Assembly (NCBI GenBank): GCA_963700885.1 | Contig: CAVOZJ010000038.1 | Coordinates: 186,001 to 250,000, forward strand | Reading direction: 5' to 3' | DNA: 64,000 nt | Source of the DNA: Anderseniella sp963700885 | Lineage (GTDB): Bacteria > Pseudomonadota > Alphaproteobacteria > Rhizobiales > Aestuariivirgaceae | Shown here: positions 26,157 to 35,341 of the stretch, one piece after another | How the letters are laid out: each line of letters begins with the position of its first letter | Numbering within the stretch: the first letter of the stretch is position 1 | The notes under the pieces: model-generated | The model's database searches: none | Seen by the model: only the letters and a program-made list of their open reading frames with translations | Told to the model about the DNA's origin: nothing | Translations under genes and position numbers: made by a program

Positions 26157-27245
26157 ATGCTCTACTATTTTTTTCTCGAACTGAGCGACCAGATTTCAGG
26201 GTTGAATGTTTTTCGCTACATCACTTTCAGAACCGGCGGCGCGCTAATGACATCACTCTTCCTGGTGCTCATGTTCGGCCCCTGGTTGATTTCGAACCTC
26301 AGACTGAAGCAGGGCAGGGGGCAGCCGATCCGTGAGGACGGTCCGGCCCGCCACATTATCGAGAAGCAGGGCACACCTACCATGGGCGGACTGATGATAC
26401 TGGCGGGTATTGTGATTTCGACATTGCTGTGGGCTGACTTGAACAATCTTTATGTATGGTCGGTGTTGTTTGTCACGCTGGGCTTTGGGGCAATCGGGTT
26501 TTATGACGATTATCTGAAAGTTACCCGTGCCACAGTGGGGGGCTTTTCCGGGCGTATACGGCTGGCGATGGAGTTCATTGTTGCCGGGTTTGCTGTCTGG
26601 ATGTTTACCGTCCTGGGGGATGACAAGTTGTCAAATGCCCTGGCGTTGCCGTTCCTGAAGGACACCCTGATTCAATTGGGATTGTTTTTCATTTTGTTCG
26701 GTATGCTGGTCGTGGTTGGCGCCGGTAACGCGGTCAACCTGACGGATGGACTGGATGGACTTGCTATCGTGCCGGTCATGATTGCAGTTGCCAGTTTTGG
26801 CATCATTGTGTACCTCGCCGGCAATGTGAAATTCGCAGACTACCTGCAAATCCATTACATTCCCGGTACAGGCGAACTGGCTGTTCTGTGTGGCGCCCTG
26901 ATCGGGGCCGGCCTGGGTTTTTTGTGGTTCAACGCGCCCCCTGCGATGATATTCATGGGTGACACTGGTTCTCTGTCACTTGGCGGCACCCTGGGCGCCA
27001 TAGCAGTGGCGGCAAAGCACGAAATCGTTCTGGCCATCATCGGTGGTCTGTTCGTCCTTGAAACAGTTTCGGTGATTGTGCAGGTAGTGTCCTTCAAACT
27101 TACCGGCAAACGCGTGTTCGCAATGGCACCGCTGCATCATCACTTCGAACAGAAGGGCTGGAAGGAGCCGACAATCGTTATCCGATTCTGGATCATTTCG
27201 GTGGTACTGGCCCTCATTGGCCTTGCAACACTGAAGCTGCGCTAG
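26157..27245 (+). CDS. mraY: Phospho-MurNAc-pentapeptide transferase MraY
   Basis: A 362-residue, ten-helix membrane enzyme from the ATG at 26157 with GGAGAG upstream. Catalytic and family motifs: G-F-Y-D-D-Y-L-K, N-A-V-N-L-T-D-G-L-D-G-L-A, F-M-G-D-T-G-S-L-S-L-G and A-P-L-H-H-H-F-E-Q-K-G-W. It attaches phospho-MurNAc-pentapeptide to undecaprenyl phosphate to form lipid I. Confidence 0.96.
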   Translation: MLYYFFLELSDQISGLNVFRYITFRTGGALMTSLFLVLMFGPWLISNLRLKQGRGQPIREDGPARHIIEKQGTPTMGGLMILAGIVISTLLWADLNNLYVWSVLFVTLGFGAIGFYDDYLKVTRATVGGFSGRIRLAMEFIVAGFAVWMFTVLGDDKLSNALALPFLKDTLIQLGLFFILFGMLVVVGAGNAVNLTDGLDGLAIVPVMIAVASFGIIVYLAGNVKFADYLQIHYIPGTGELAVLCGALIGAGLGFLWFNAPPAMIFMGDTGSLSLGGTLGAIAVAAKHEIVLAIIGGLFVLETVSVIVQVVSFKLTGKRVFAMAPLHHHFEQKGWKEPTIVIRFWIISVVLALIGLATLKLR

Positions 27246-27262
27246 GAGTTGATTGAAATACC

Positions 27263-28660
27263 ATGACCATTGCAGCGCATAGTTTCAAAGGCAAAAAGGT
27301 TGGCGTGTTCGGCCTTGGCCGCAGCGGCAACGCAACTGTTGACGCGCTGGTGCGTGGTGGTGCCGATGTACTTGCCTGGGACGACGCACCTGCGGCTGCC
27401 GAACAGGCCTCGGCACATGGTTTGCCGGTGGTGAACCTGCACGGGGTCGACTTTACGGAGCTCGATAGTTTTGTTCTGTCTCCCGGCGTGCCGCTTACAC
27501 ATCCTGAACCGCACTGGAGCGTCAAGAAGGCTCGCGCCTGCGGGGTGGAGATCATAGGCGATACGGAAATTCTGGCTCGCGAACTGGCGGGCACAGGCGC
27601 CAGGATGGTGGCGATCACAGGGACCAATGGCAAGTCCACCACTACGGCGCTGGTTGGTCATGTTCTGGCGTCAGCCGGGCTTGATGTTGCAGTGGGTGGC
27701 AATATCGGCACTGCTGCATTGCTCCTGCCTGCACCGAAGACAACAAGCATTTATGTAATAGAACTGTCATCCTACCAGATTGACCTGATGCCATCGCTGA
27801 AACCGGATGTGGGAATCTTGATGAATCTGACACCGGATCATCTGGATCGCCATGGAGACATGGAGCATTATGCTGCCGTCAAGGCGCGAATGTTCGCACT
27901 GCAGGGCGCTGATGATCTGGCTGCCATTTCGCTGGATGATGAGTGGTGTGCCGGCATCGCCGCTAAAGCAGCCAGGTACACGGCGCTGGCGTCATTCTCC
28001 GTGGATGGACGCGATGCCGCCATAATTTCCAATGGAGACAAGGTCACCGATACCCGTGACGGCGCATCCATTTCACTAACGCAAGCACGAGCCCTGCGAG
28101 GACTGCATAATGCCCAGAATGCCTGCGCAGCGTATATCGTCGCGCGCCGCCTTGGCCTGTCTGCTGAACAGATCGAGCAGGGGTTCAACAGTTTTCCAGG
28201 GCTTGAACATCGCATGGAGGAAATAGGCTCTGCCGGCAAAGTGGTCTTCATCAACGACAGCAAGGCAACAAATGCAGATGCGGCTGAAAAGGCCTTGTCG
28301 AGCTTCGAACGAATTTACTGGATCGCCGGCGGACAGGCCAAACAAGGTGGTATTTCCACACTTGAACCGCATTTTCACCGAATCGCAAAAGCCTATCTGA
28401 TCGGTCAGGATGCTCCTTTGCTGGCCAATTCCCTTGAGGGCAAGGCAGCCTGGGTTACATGCACTTCGATGCAGAACGCTGTACAGCAGGCAGGCCTGGA
28501 TGCAGCGTCTGACAATAGTGATTACCCTGAGATTGCGGTGTTATTGTCACCGGCTTGCGCATCGTTTGACCAGTATCCAAATTTCGAAGTGCGCGGAGAT
28601 GACTTTCGCGCCTGCGTGCTGGCGCTTGAGGGCGTGCAGCAACAAACAAAGGTGGCCTGA
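27263..28660 (+). CDS. murD: UDP-MurNAc-L-alanine:D-glutamate ligase
   Basis: A 465-residue Mur ligase with an N-terminal Rossmann G-L-G-R-S-G motif, the ATP loop I-T-G-T-N-G-K-S-T-T and N-D-S-K-A-T-N near residue 330. Adds D-glutamate to UDP-MurNAc-L-Ala in the cytoplasm. Between mraY and ftsW with short spacers, as in other dcw clusters. Confidence 0.95.
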   Translation: MTIAAHSFKGKKVGVFGLGRSGNATVDALVRGGADVLAWDDAPAAAEQASAHGLPVVNLHGVDFTELDSFVLSPGVPLTHPEPHWSVKKARACGVEIIGDTEILARELAGTGARMVAITGTNGKSTTTALVGHVLASAGLDVAVGGNIGTAALLLPAPKTTSIYVIELSSYQIDLMPSLKPDVGILMNLTPDHLDRHGDMEHYAAVKARMFALQGADDLAAISLDDEWCAGIAAKAARYTALASFSVDGRDAAIISNGDKVTDTRDGASISLTQARALRGLHNAQNACAAYIVARRLGLSAEQIEQGFNSFPGLEHRMEEIGSAGKVVFINDSKATNADAAEKALSSFERIYWIAGGQAKQGGISTLEPHFHRIAKAYLIGQDAPLLANSLEGKAAWVTCTSMQNAVQQAGLDAASDNSDYPEIAVLLSPACASFDQYPNFEVRGDDFRACVLALEGVQQQTKVA

Positions 28661-28663
28661 CCC

Positions 28664-29818
28664 ATGCTGATCTCCCGTTCTGATCGCGGACTGATCGCCG
28701 ATTGGTGGTTTTCTGTTGACAAGGTGCTGCTGGGGTGCGTGCTGGTCCTCATGGCGTCCGGTGTGCTGTTTTCCATGGCGGCCAGCCCGCCTGTCGCAGC
28801 GCGCCTGGGACTTGATCATTTCCATTTCTTTGCGCGTCAGTTGGTTTTCCTGGTTCCGGCAGCCGTTATACTGGTGCTGACGTCGCTGTTGTCGCCGTCT
28901 CAGGCACGCAGGATCTGCATGTTCACCTTTGTAGCAGGCCTGGCAGCAATGGCTTTGGCGATCTTTGCCGGCCCTGAAATCAAGGGAGCTCATCGCTGGC
29001 TCGACCTCGGCCCGATAAATGTGCAACCTTCCGAGTTTGCCAAACCTGCTTTCGTTGTAGCTGCGGCGTGGTTTCTGGCAGAGGGCATACGCCGGCCCGA
29101 TATGCCCGGCATGTGGATCGCCTTTGTGATGTTTGCTGCCTTGGCCGGGTTGCTGGTGAAACAACCGGATGTTGGACAACTGGTCCTGGTTTCTGCAGTT
29201 TTTGCCACACTACTGCTGGTTTACGGCATCTCATGGGTCTGGATACTTGGCCTGGCGGGCCTGGCCGGTGGCGGTGCGGTTGCTGCATTTCTGACATTCC
29301 CGCACGTAGCGTCCCGGGTAAACCGGTTTCTCGACCCTGAAAAACACGACACGTTCCAGGTAGATGCCGCAACCCAGGCGTTCAAGAATGGCGGACTGAT
29401 GGGAACCGGCCCCGGCGGTGGAACTGCAAAGCATATTCTGCCGGATGCGCACACTGATTTCATTCCGGCCGTCATTGGCGAGGAATTCGGCTTTTTGGCC
29501 AGCGCCATATTGATCTGTGTTATCGGGTTTGTCGTCTTGCGCGTGTTGCTGCGAGCCACTCGTGTCACTGATCCGTTTGCGGTTTTGTCGTTGACCGGGC
29601 TGATCAGTCTGTATGGATTGCAATCGTTCATAAACCTCGGTGTGAATCTCACATTGCTTCCCGCCAAGGGTATGACGTTGCCTTTCATTTCGTACGGCGG
29701 GTCATCACTGATTGCTATGGCGTTTTCCATGGGCCTGTTGCTGGCGTTTTCGCGGGTACGGGCACGGAAAAATTCACTTCATGCCCAGTCCGGCGGTGTC
29801 AAACTGAAGGCGGCCTGA
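28664..29818 (+). CDS. ftsW: Peptidoglycan glycosyltransferase FtsW (SEDS family)
   Basis: A 384-residue protein with about ten membrane helices. SEDS landmarks include K-Q-P-D-V-G-Q-L, the E-E-F-G-F segment of the large periplasmic loop (F-I-P-A-V-I-G-E-E-F-G-F) and the late L-P-A-K-G-M-T-L-P-F-I-S-Y-G-G-S-S-L. It polymerises septal glycan with FtsI. Position between murD and murG supports FtsW over RodA. Confidence 0.95.
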   Translation: MLISRSDRGLIADWWFSVDKVLLGCVLVLMASGVLFSMAASPPVAARLGLDHFHFFARQLVFLVPAAVILVLTSLLSPSQARRICMFTFVAGLAAMALAIFAGPEIKGAHRWLDLGPINVQPSEFAKPAFVVAAAWFLAEGIRRPDMPGMWIAFVMFAALAGLLVKQPDVGQLVLVSAVFATLLLVYGISWVWILGLAGLAGGGAVAAFLTFPHVASRVNRFLDPEKHDTFQVDAATQAFKNGGLMGTGPGGGTAKHILPDAHTDFIPAVIGEEFGFLASAILICVIGFVVLRVLLRATRVTDPFAVLSLTGLISLYGLQSFINLGVNLTLLPAKGMTLPFISYGGSSLIAMAFSMGLLLAFSRVRARKNSLHAQSGGVKLKAA

Positions 29819-29823
29819 GCGCC

Positions 29824-30978
29824 ATGGAGAAATCTGTGACATCCAGGGACAAAGCAGACGGGACAATTGTTCTGGCTTCAGGGGGAACAGGCGGCCACCT
29901 GTTTCCCGCGCAGGCCCTTGCCACCGTGCTTGAGGCGCGCAACTGGAACGTGCAGCTGTTTACCGACAAGCGCGGTATGGAATGGCAGGACCGCTTTCGT
30001 GATGGCTCGGTGCAGGAAATTTCTTCATCGACACTGACGTTTGGCAAACCTTGGCTACTGCCGAAACAAGCATCGAAATTGATTGCGGGTTACAAGGAAT
30101 GCCTTGCCCGGTTCAAGGAACTGGCGCCGAAAGTGGTGGTCGGCTTTGGCGGCTATCCATCCGTGCCGGTTATGATGGCTGCACGCTACGCCGGAATTTC
30201 GTCCATGGTTCACGAGCAAAACGCGGTGGCAGGCCGTGCCAACCGAATTGCAGCCGGTCTGGGTAACGCGCAGATTATCGCGTCGTCATTTGAGCCTCTG
30301 TACGGGCTTTCGGCCAAGCAGATGGAGAGGGTAAGGCTGACTGGAAATCCTGTGCGCAAGCAGGTCATTGATGCAGCGCGGCCATACAAAGCTCCCCCCG
30401 CCGATGCATCATTCAACCTTCTGGTGTTTGGCGGTAGCCAGGGCGCGCGGTTTTTTTCGGAATTCATGCCTAAAATGGTAGCTGAACTGCCGAAAGCCGT
30501 CATCAGGACATTGCGAGTTGCGCAACAGTGCCGGCCGGAGGACATTGACGAGGTGCGCTCGGCTTATGAGGCAGCAGGCGTGACGGCACTTTGCAAGAGT
30601 TTCTTTAGCGATATGCCGGAACTGATCGCCAGATCCCACCTGGTGTTCTGTCGTGCCGGCGCATCCACGGTGGCCGAACTTGGAGTCATAGGCCGGCCTG
30701 CCATCTATGTGCCTCTGCCGCACTCGCTTGACAATGATCAGTTGCGCAATGCGCAGAGCATGGAAAGAGCCGGAGGCGGGTGGATCATGCTGCAAGACGA
30801 TATGACGCCGCAGCAGACTGCTGCGGTGTTTACACGCTTGCGTTTCGACGAGGCTGACCTTACCAGAACAGCATTGGCCGCGTCAGCGCATGGCCGGCCA
30901 GATGCTGCCGAGTTGCTGGCAAACCAGGTTGAAGAACTGGCACAGGCAGGACAGTCAAGGGAAACTGCAGACGAATGA
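29824..30978 (+). CDS. murG: UDP-GlcNAc:lipid I N-acetylglucosaminyltransferase MurG
   Basis: A 384-residue GT-B enzyme. The N-terminal G-G-T-G-G-H-L-F-P-A loop, V-G-F-G-G-Y-P-S-V-P, H-E-Q-N-A-V-A-G-R-A-N-R and the C-terminal C-R-A-G-A-S-T-V-A-E-L with P-H-S-L-D-N-D-Q are MurG signatures. Makes lipid II at the inner face of the membrane. murC starts inside its stop codon. Confidence 0.96.
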   Translation: MEKSVTSRDKADGTIVLASGGTGGHLFPAQALATVLEARNWNVQLFTDKRGMEWQDRFRDGSVQEISSSTLTFGKPWLLPKQASKLIAGYKECLARFKELAPKVVVGFGGYPSVPVMMAARYAGISSMVHEQNAVAGRANRIAAGLGNAQIIASSFEPLYGLSAKQMERVRLTGNPVRKQVIDAARPYKAPPADASFNLLVFGGSQGARFFSEFMPKMVAELPKAVIRTLRVAQQCRPEDIDEVRSAYEAAGVTALCKSFFSDMPELIARSHLVFCRAGASTVAELGVIGRPAIYVPLPHSLDNDQLRNAQSMERAGGGWIMLQDDMTPQQTAAVFTRLRFDEADLTRTALAASAHGRPDAAELLANQVEELAQAGQSRETADE

Positions 30979-32390
30979 AACTAACGCAGGACATCGGACC
31001 TATCCACTTTGTCGGTATTGGTGGAATAGGCATGAGCGGAATCGCCGAAGTCATGGCGACCCTCGGCTATACGGTGCAGGGATCCGACCTGACCGACAAC
31101 TACAATGTCGCCCGGTTGCGCAAGGCAGGTGTCACTGTTCATATTGGTCATCGGCCGGAGAATCTTGGCGACGCCCAGGTGGTGGTTACCTCGACGGCTG
31201 TCAAGCAGGACAATCCGGAAGTCCTGGAAGCACGCGCCCGGTTTTTGCCGCTGGTGCGACGCGCCGAAATGCTGGCGGAACTGATGCGGTTCAAATCATG
31301 TGTAGCGGTTGGAGGAACACATGGCAAAACCACAACGACATCACTGGTGTCTGCATTGCTGGATGCCGGCGGAATTGATCCGACAGTGATCAATGGTGGA
31401 ATTATCAACGCTTATGGCACCAATGCGCGGCTCGGCAAGGGCGACTGGATGGTGGTGGAAGCCGATGAGTCAGACGGCACATTCGTAAAGCTGCCGGCGG
31501 ACGTGACAATTGTTACCAACATGGATCCCGAGCATCTGGATCACTACGGCACTTTCGACAAGGCAAAAGAGGCGTATCGCACCTTTGTGGAAAACATACC
31601 GTTTTATGGTTTTGCAGTTATGTGCATGGACCATCCGGAAGTGCAGTCACTGATCGCTCAGGTCATCGACCGACGAGTTTTCACTTACGGCAAGAGTGCG
31701 CAGGCGGATTATCGTCTGACAAATATCAGTTACTCGGATGGCAAAAGCCATTTTTCGGTTGTGATCAATGAACGCCGGACAGGCGAACACCGCATTCTTG
31801 AAGACATTACTCTTGCCATGCCTGGTGAGCATAACCTTTTGAATTCTACCGCGGCCATTGCCGTTGCCGCCAATCTGGGCGTGAGCGATGAGGCTATTCG
31901 CAAGGGACTGGCAGGTTTTGCCGGGGTCAAGCGCCGCTTCACCCTGACCGGTTCCAGTAATGGCATCGATGTTTACGACGATTACGGGCATCACCCGGTT
32001 GAGATTGCTGCGGTGTTGAAAGCGGCTCGCGGCGTCACTGGGAAACGGGTGGTCGCGGTTATGCAACCCCACAGATATACCCGGCTGAAGAGCCTGTTTG
32101 ATGAATTCAGTTCGTGTTTCAATGACGCGGACCAGGTGGTGCTGGCCCCGGTATACGAGGCCGGTGAGGCACCTATTGCCGGCATCGATCACATGAGGCT
32201 GGCAGATGGACTGCGCGCGCGCGGGCATCGAAACGTTACGACAATTTCGCACAACAGCGAACTTGCCCCGCTGGTCCACGAAACAGCTGCATCAGGAGAT
32301 GTGGTTATATGTCTTGGTGCCGGCAACATTACACAATGGGCGTATGCCCTGCCTGGCGAACTTGACGTATTGTCAAAGCGGGACCGCTGA
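30975..32390 (+). CDS. murC: UDP-MurNAc:L-alanine ligase
   Basis: A 471-residue Mur ligase with G-I-G-G-I-G-M-S-G at the start, ATP loop G-G-T-H-G-K-T-T-T-T, E-A-D-E-S-D-G-T-F and D-D-Y-G-H-H-P near residue 335. Catalyses the first amino-acid addition to UDP-MurNAc. Overlaps murG by ATGA and is followed by murB after 2 bp. Confidence 0.96.
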   Translation: MKLTQDIGPIHFVGIGGIGMSGIAEVMATLGYTVQGSDLTDNYNVARLRKAGVTVHIGHRPENLGDAQVVVTSTAVKQDNPEVLEARARFLPLVRRAEMLAELMRFKSCVAVGGTHGKTTTTSLVSALLDAGGIDPTVINGGIINAYGTNARLGKGDWMVVEADESDGTFVKLPADVTIVTNMDPEHLDHYGTFDKAKEAYRTFVENIPFYGFAVMCMDHPEVQSLIAQVIDRRVFTYGKSAQADYRLTNISYSDGKSHFSVVINERRTGEHRILEDITLAMPGEHNLLNSTAAIAVAANLGVSDEAIRKGLAGFAGVKRRFTLTGSSNGIDVYDDYGHHPVEIAAVLKAARGVTGKRVVAVMQPHRYTRLKSLFDEFSSCFNDADQVVLAPVYEAGEAPIAGIDHMRLADGLRARGHRNVTTISHNSELAPLVHETAASGDVVICLGAGNITQWAYALPGELDVLSKRDR

Positions 32391-32392
32391 AA

Positions 32393-33334
32393 ATGACAAC
32401 GCCAGGCGCGCAACTGGCACGCAGATTGCCACAGGTTCGCGGCCGCATTGAACTGGACAGGTCCCTGGCCGACTTGACCTGGTTTCGTGTAGGCGGGCCG
32501 GCTGACGTTTTGTATTCGCCGGCTGACGAAGACGATCTTGCAGGGTTTCTTGCCGCACTGGACGAAGACATCCCGGTTGAAGTCATCGGTGTAGGGTCCA
32601 ACCTGCTGGTTCGCGACGGCGGCATTCCAGGTGTAGTGATCCGGCTGGGCCGCGGATTCGGACAGACGGAAGCCGATGACAGTTACCAGGTGCGATCAGG
32701 AACTTCCGTACCCGATGTGCGGCTTGCCCAGTTTGCATTGCAACAAGGTATTACTTTGTTAACCTTTCTGAGAGGTATACCGGGCACAATCGGTGGCGCG
32801 TTGCGAATGAACGCGGGTGCCCATGGTGGTGAAACCTGCGACATTCTGATTGAGGCGCGCGGGATAGATCGCAAGGGGATGCTTCACATCATGTCAAATG
32901 AAGACATGGGCTACGGTTATCGAAGCTCGACTGCACCGGCAGACATGATTTTTACATCGGCACTGTTTCAGGGCGCTGAGGGCAATCGAGACGAGATCAG
33001 GGCGCATATGGACCAGATCACCGCTGCACGCGAGGCAAGCCAGCCAATCAAGTCGCGCACCGGCGGGTCAACGTTCAAAAATCCGGAAGGCGGAAAATCC
33101 TGGCAACTCATCGACGCTGCAGGAATGCGGGGATTTTCAATTGGACCTGCAAAGGTATCAGACATGCATTGCAACTTCCTGATCAACGAGGGTGGCGCAT
33201 CAGCTGCGCAGATTGAGCAACTTGGCGAGGCGGTCCGGGCACGGGTAAGGGAAAATTCCGGGGTCGAACTGCAGTGGGAGATCAAGCGTATCGGTGTTGA
33301 GACACGCAACCAGAACCGGTCAGGCTGCAGATGA
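32393..33334 (+). CDS. murB: UDP-N-acetylenolpyruvoylglucosamine reductase
   Basis: A 313-residue FAD enzyme: W-F-R-V-G-G-P-A, V-G-V-G-S-N-L-L-V-R-D-G-G, G-I-P-G-T-I-G-G-A, G-Y-R-S-S, and the catalytic serine region G-G-S-T-F-K-N-P. Reduces enolpyruvyl-UDP-GlcNAc to UDP-MurNAc with NADPH. A 132-bp gap without a recognisable gene separates it from ddl. Confidence 0.95.
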   Translation: MTTPGAQLARRLPQVRGRIELDRSLADLTWFRVGGPADVLYSPADEDDLAGFLAALDEDIPVEVIGVGSNLLVRDGGIPGVVIRLGRGFGQTEADDSYQVRSGTSVPDVRLAQFALQQGITLLTFLRGIPGTIGGALRMNAGAHGGETCDILIEARGIDRKGMLHIMSNEDMGYGYRSSTAPADMIFTSALFQGAEGNRDEIRAHMDQITAAREASQPIKSRTGGSTFKNPEGGKSWQLIDAAGMRGFSIGPAKVSDMHCNFLINEGGASAAQIEQLGEAVRARVRENSGVELQWEIKRIGVETRNQNRSGCR

Positions 33335-33466
33335 TTCAACGCGGCGCTCCAAGCTTTTGTTCTTGCATGTCTTTACCTGCGACGTGCCACACGGTTTTGA
33401 GAGACATGTTTTTGGGTAGTTTTCCTGATCGGTTCCGGTCAATGGATGTTCTGTAGAGGTTGAGCA

Positions 33467-34405
33467 ATGGAACAACGTGATCCTGAACATACGCATGTCG
33501 CCATGCTGATGGGGGGCTGGTCGCACGAACGTGAAGTATCGCTCAGCTCCGGCAAGGCATGCACCAAGGGCCTCGAAGATGCCGGTTTCAAAGTTACCCA
33601 GCTGGATGTCCAGCCGGATATAATTGATCAGTTGCGCGACCTGAAACCCGACGTGGCATTTAATGCGCTGCATGGCAAATGGGGAGAGGACGGCCATATC
33701 CAGGCAATCCTTGAAACCATGAAGATTCCATATACACATTCGGGCCTGCTGGCGTCTGCCCTGGCCATGGACAAGCATCTTTGCAAGTCTGCAGTAGCCC
33801 GGGTCAAAGTTCCCGTTGTTGAACATCAGGTGGTTCAGCTTTGTGAAGCAATCGATCATGACGTCATGCCGATGCCGTATGTGGTAAAGCCGGTGGCTGA
33901 CGGGTCCAGTGTCGGGGTTCATATTGTAGATCGCGGCAGCAATTCGCTGGCCAGCATGGTTGAAAATGAAGGGTTTGATCTTGATAGCGTGGTCATGGTG
34001 GAGCGTTACGTACCAGGTCGCGAATTGACATGTGCGGTTATGGGCAATGTGGCGCTGGGTGTTACCGACATCATCTCGACGGTAGGGTTTTACGACTATA
34101 CTGCGAAGTATCAACCTGGCGGGTCTGAGCATATATTGCCCGCTGACATACCACACTCGGTTTACCGTCGTGTTCAGAAATATGCACTTGCCGCTCACGT
34201 CGAGCTCGGTTGCAAGGGCGTGACCCGGTCGGATTTTCGCTACAATGACACTGAGGGTACTGACGGCGAACTGATTTTCATGGAGATCAATACCCAGCCG
34301 GGTATGACACCGACGTCGCTGGTGCCGGAAATGGCTGCTCACGCCGGGCATGGTTTCCCTGAACTTCTGACCTGGATGATCAACGACGCGGGGCTGGACC
34401 GGTGA
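33467..34405 (+). CDS. ddlB: D-alanine:D-alanine ligase
   Basis: A 312-residue ATP-grasp ligase. N-terminal M-L-M-G-G-W-S-H-E-R-E-V-S-L-S-S-G, P-Y-V-V-K-P-V-A-D-G-S-S-V-G-V, and E-I-N-T-Q-P-G-M-T-P-T-S-L are the substrate and ATP/Mg sites. Supplies D-Ala-D-Ala to MurF. The ftsQ start overlaps its stop. Confidence 0.95.
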   Translation: MEQRDPEHTHVAMLMGGWSHEREVSLSSGKACTKGLEDAGFKVTQLDVQPDIIDQLRDLKPDVAFNALHGKWGEDGHIQAILETMKIPYTHSGLLASALAMDKHLCKSAVARVKVPVVEHQVVQLCEAIDHDVMPMPYVVKPVADGSSVGVHIVDRGSNSLASMVENEGFDLDSVVMVERYVPGRELTCAVMGNVALGVTDIISTVGFYDYTAKYQPGGSEHILPADIPHSVYRRVQKYALAAHVELGCKGVTRSDFRYNDTEGTDGELIFMEINTQPGMTPTSLVPEMAAHAGHGFPELLTWMINDAGLDR

Positions 34406-35289
34406 GTGGAATGTCGATCAGCCGCCGCCATCGCAAATTGCGCCAGTCACCGTTCTGGGCAACCCTGTCGGCCTGGCTTGAAACCGGGGAGCGGCTGTCC
34501 AACCGCCGCACAAGTCGTGTTCTGGTTCGCTCAAGTGCAGTGGGCATGCTGATGCTGGCTACCGGTTACGGTCTGTTGGCCGGTAATCATTTGTCGGGAA
34601 TGTCCGGAGGAACCCGCGGCGTGGCCGGAGAGGTGTCATCGTATTTCGGTTATGCAGCGGAACAGATCCGCATTGCCGGTCTGGACAGAATGGACGGTGC
34701 GACAGTGTTGAAGGCCATCGGAGTCAAACCAGGTGGTTCGTTGTTTGGTTTTGATGCCATCAAGGCGCGTTCGATCATGCTCAATCTTGATTGGGTGCAG
34801 GAAGCAAGCGTGCGGGTCTTGCCACCCAACCGGCTGGAGATCGAAGTTGTCGAGCGTGAGCCATTTGCAGTCTGGCAGCGCGATGGCAACTATTATGTAA
34901 TTGACCGTGAAGGGTCTGCAATCGCCAGTTTCGACGCTCGCAAGTTTTCTCAGTTGATGCTTGTGTCAGGCGAGGGGGCTCAGAAACATGTCTCGCATCT
35001 TGTTAACCAACTTGAAGCATGGCCTGAGTTAAATTCAAGGATCAAGGCTGCGGCACGTGTCGGTGACCGGCGGTGGTCACTGTACTTTGCTGGCGGGCGG
35101 CAGGTTCTGCTGCCTGAAAAGCAAGTGGAACAGGCCCTTGCAAATCTGGCGGATCTGGATGCCCGCTTTGGTGTTTTGACGTCAGGAATTGAACTGGTGG
35201 ATCTTCGTCTTGCAGGTACTGCCGTGATGGTTCCTTTCGAGGGCGGCATCACCAAACCAGATCGCAAAATTGCCTCGCACGGTCACTGA
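34402..35289 (+). CDS. ftsQ: Cell division protein FtsQ
   Basis: A 295-residue bitopic protein: cytoplasmic basic region, one membrane helix (about residues 45-65), a POTRA domain (I-R-I-A-G-L-D-R-M-D then L-N-L-D-W-V-Q-E-A-S-V-R-V-L-P-P-N-R-L-E-I) and a beta domain. The E-R-E-P-F-A-V-W-Q segment is typical of alphaproteobacterial FtsQ. Starts with GTG at 34402 overlapping ddlB; an ATG at 34411 is possible. Bridges early and late divisome proteins. Confidence 0.93.
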   Translation: MSGMSISRRHRKLRQSPFWATLSAWLETGERLSNRRTSRVLVRSSAVGMLMLATGYGLLAGNHLSGMSGGTRGVAGEVSSYFGYAAEQIRIAGLDRMDGATVLKAIGVKPGGSLFGFDAIKARSIMLNLDWVQEASVRVLPPNRLEIEVVEREPFAVWQRDGNYYVIDREGSAIASFDARKFSQLMLVSGEGAQKHVSHLVNQLEAWPELNSRIKAAARVGDRRWSLYFAGGRQVLLPEKQVEQALANLADLDARFGVLTSGIELVDLRLAGTAVMVPFEGGITKPDRKIASHGH

Positions 35290-35341
35290 GCATGATGGTT
35301 CGATTGCAATCCGGAGTTTGTAACTGCAGGTTTTGAATGCC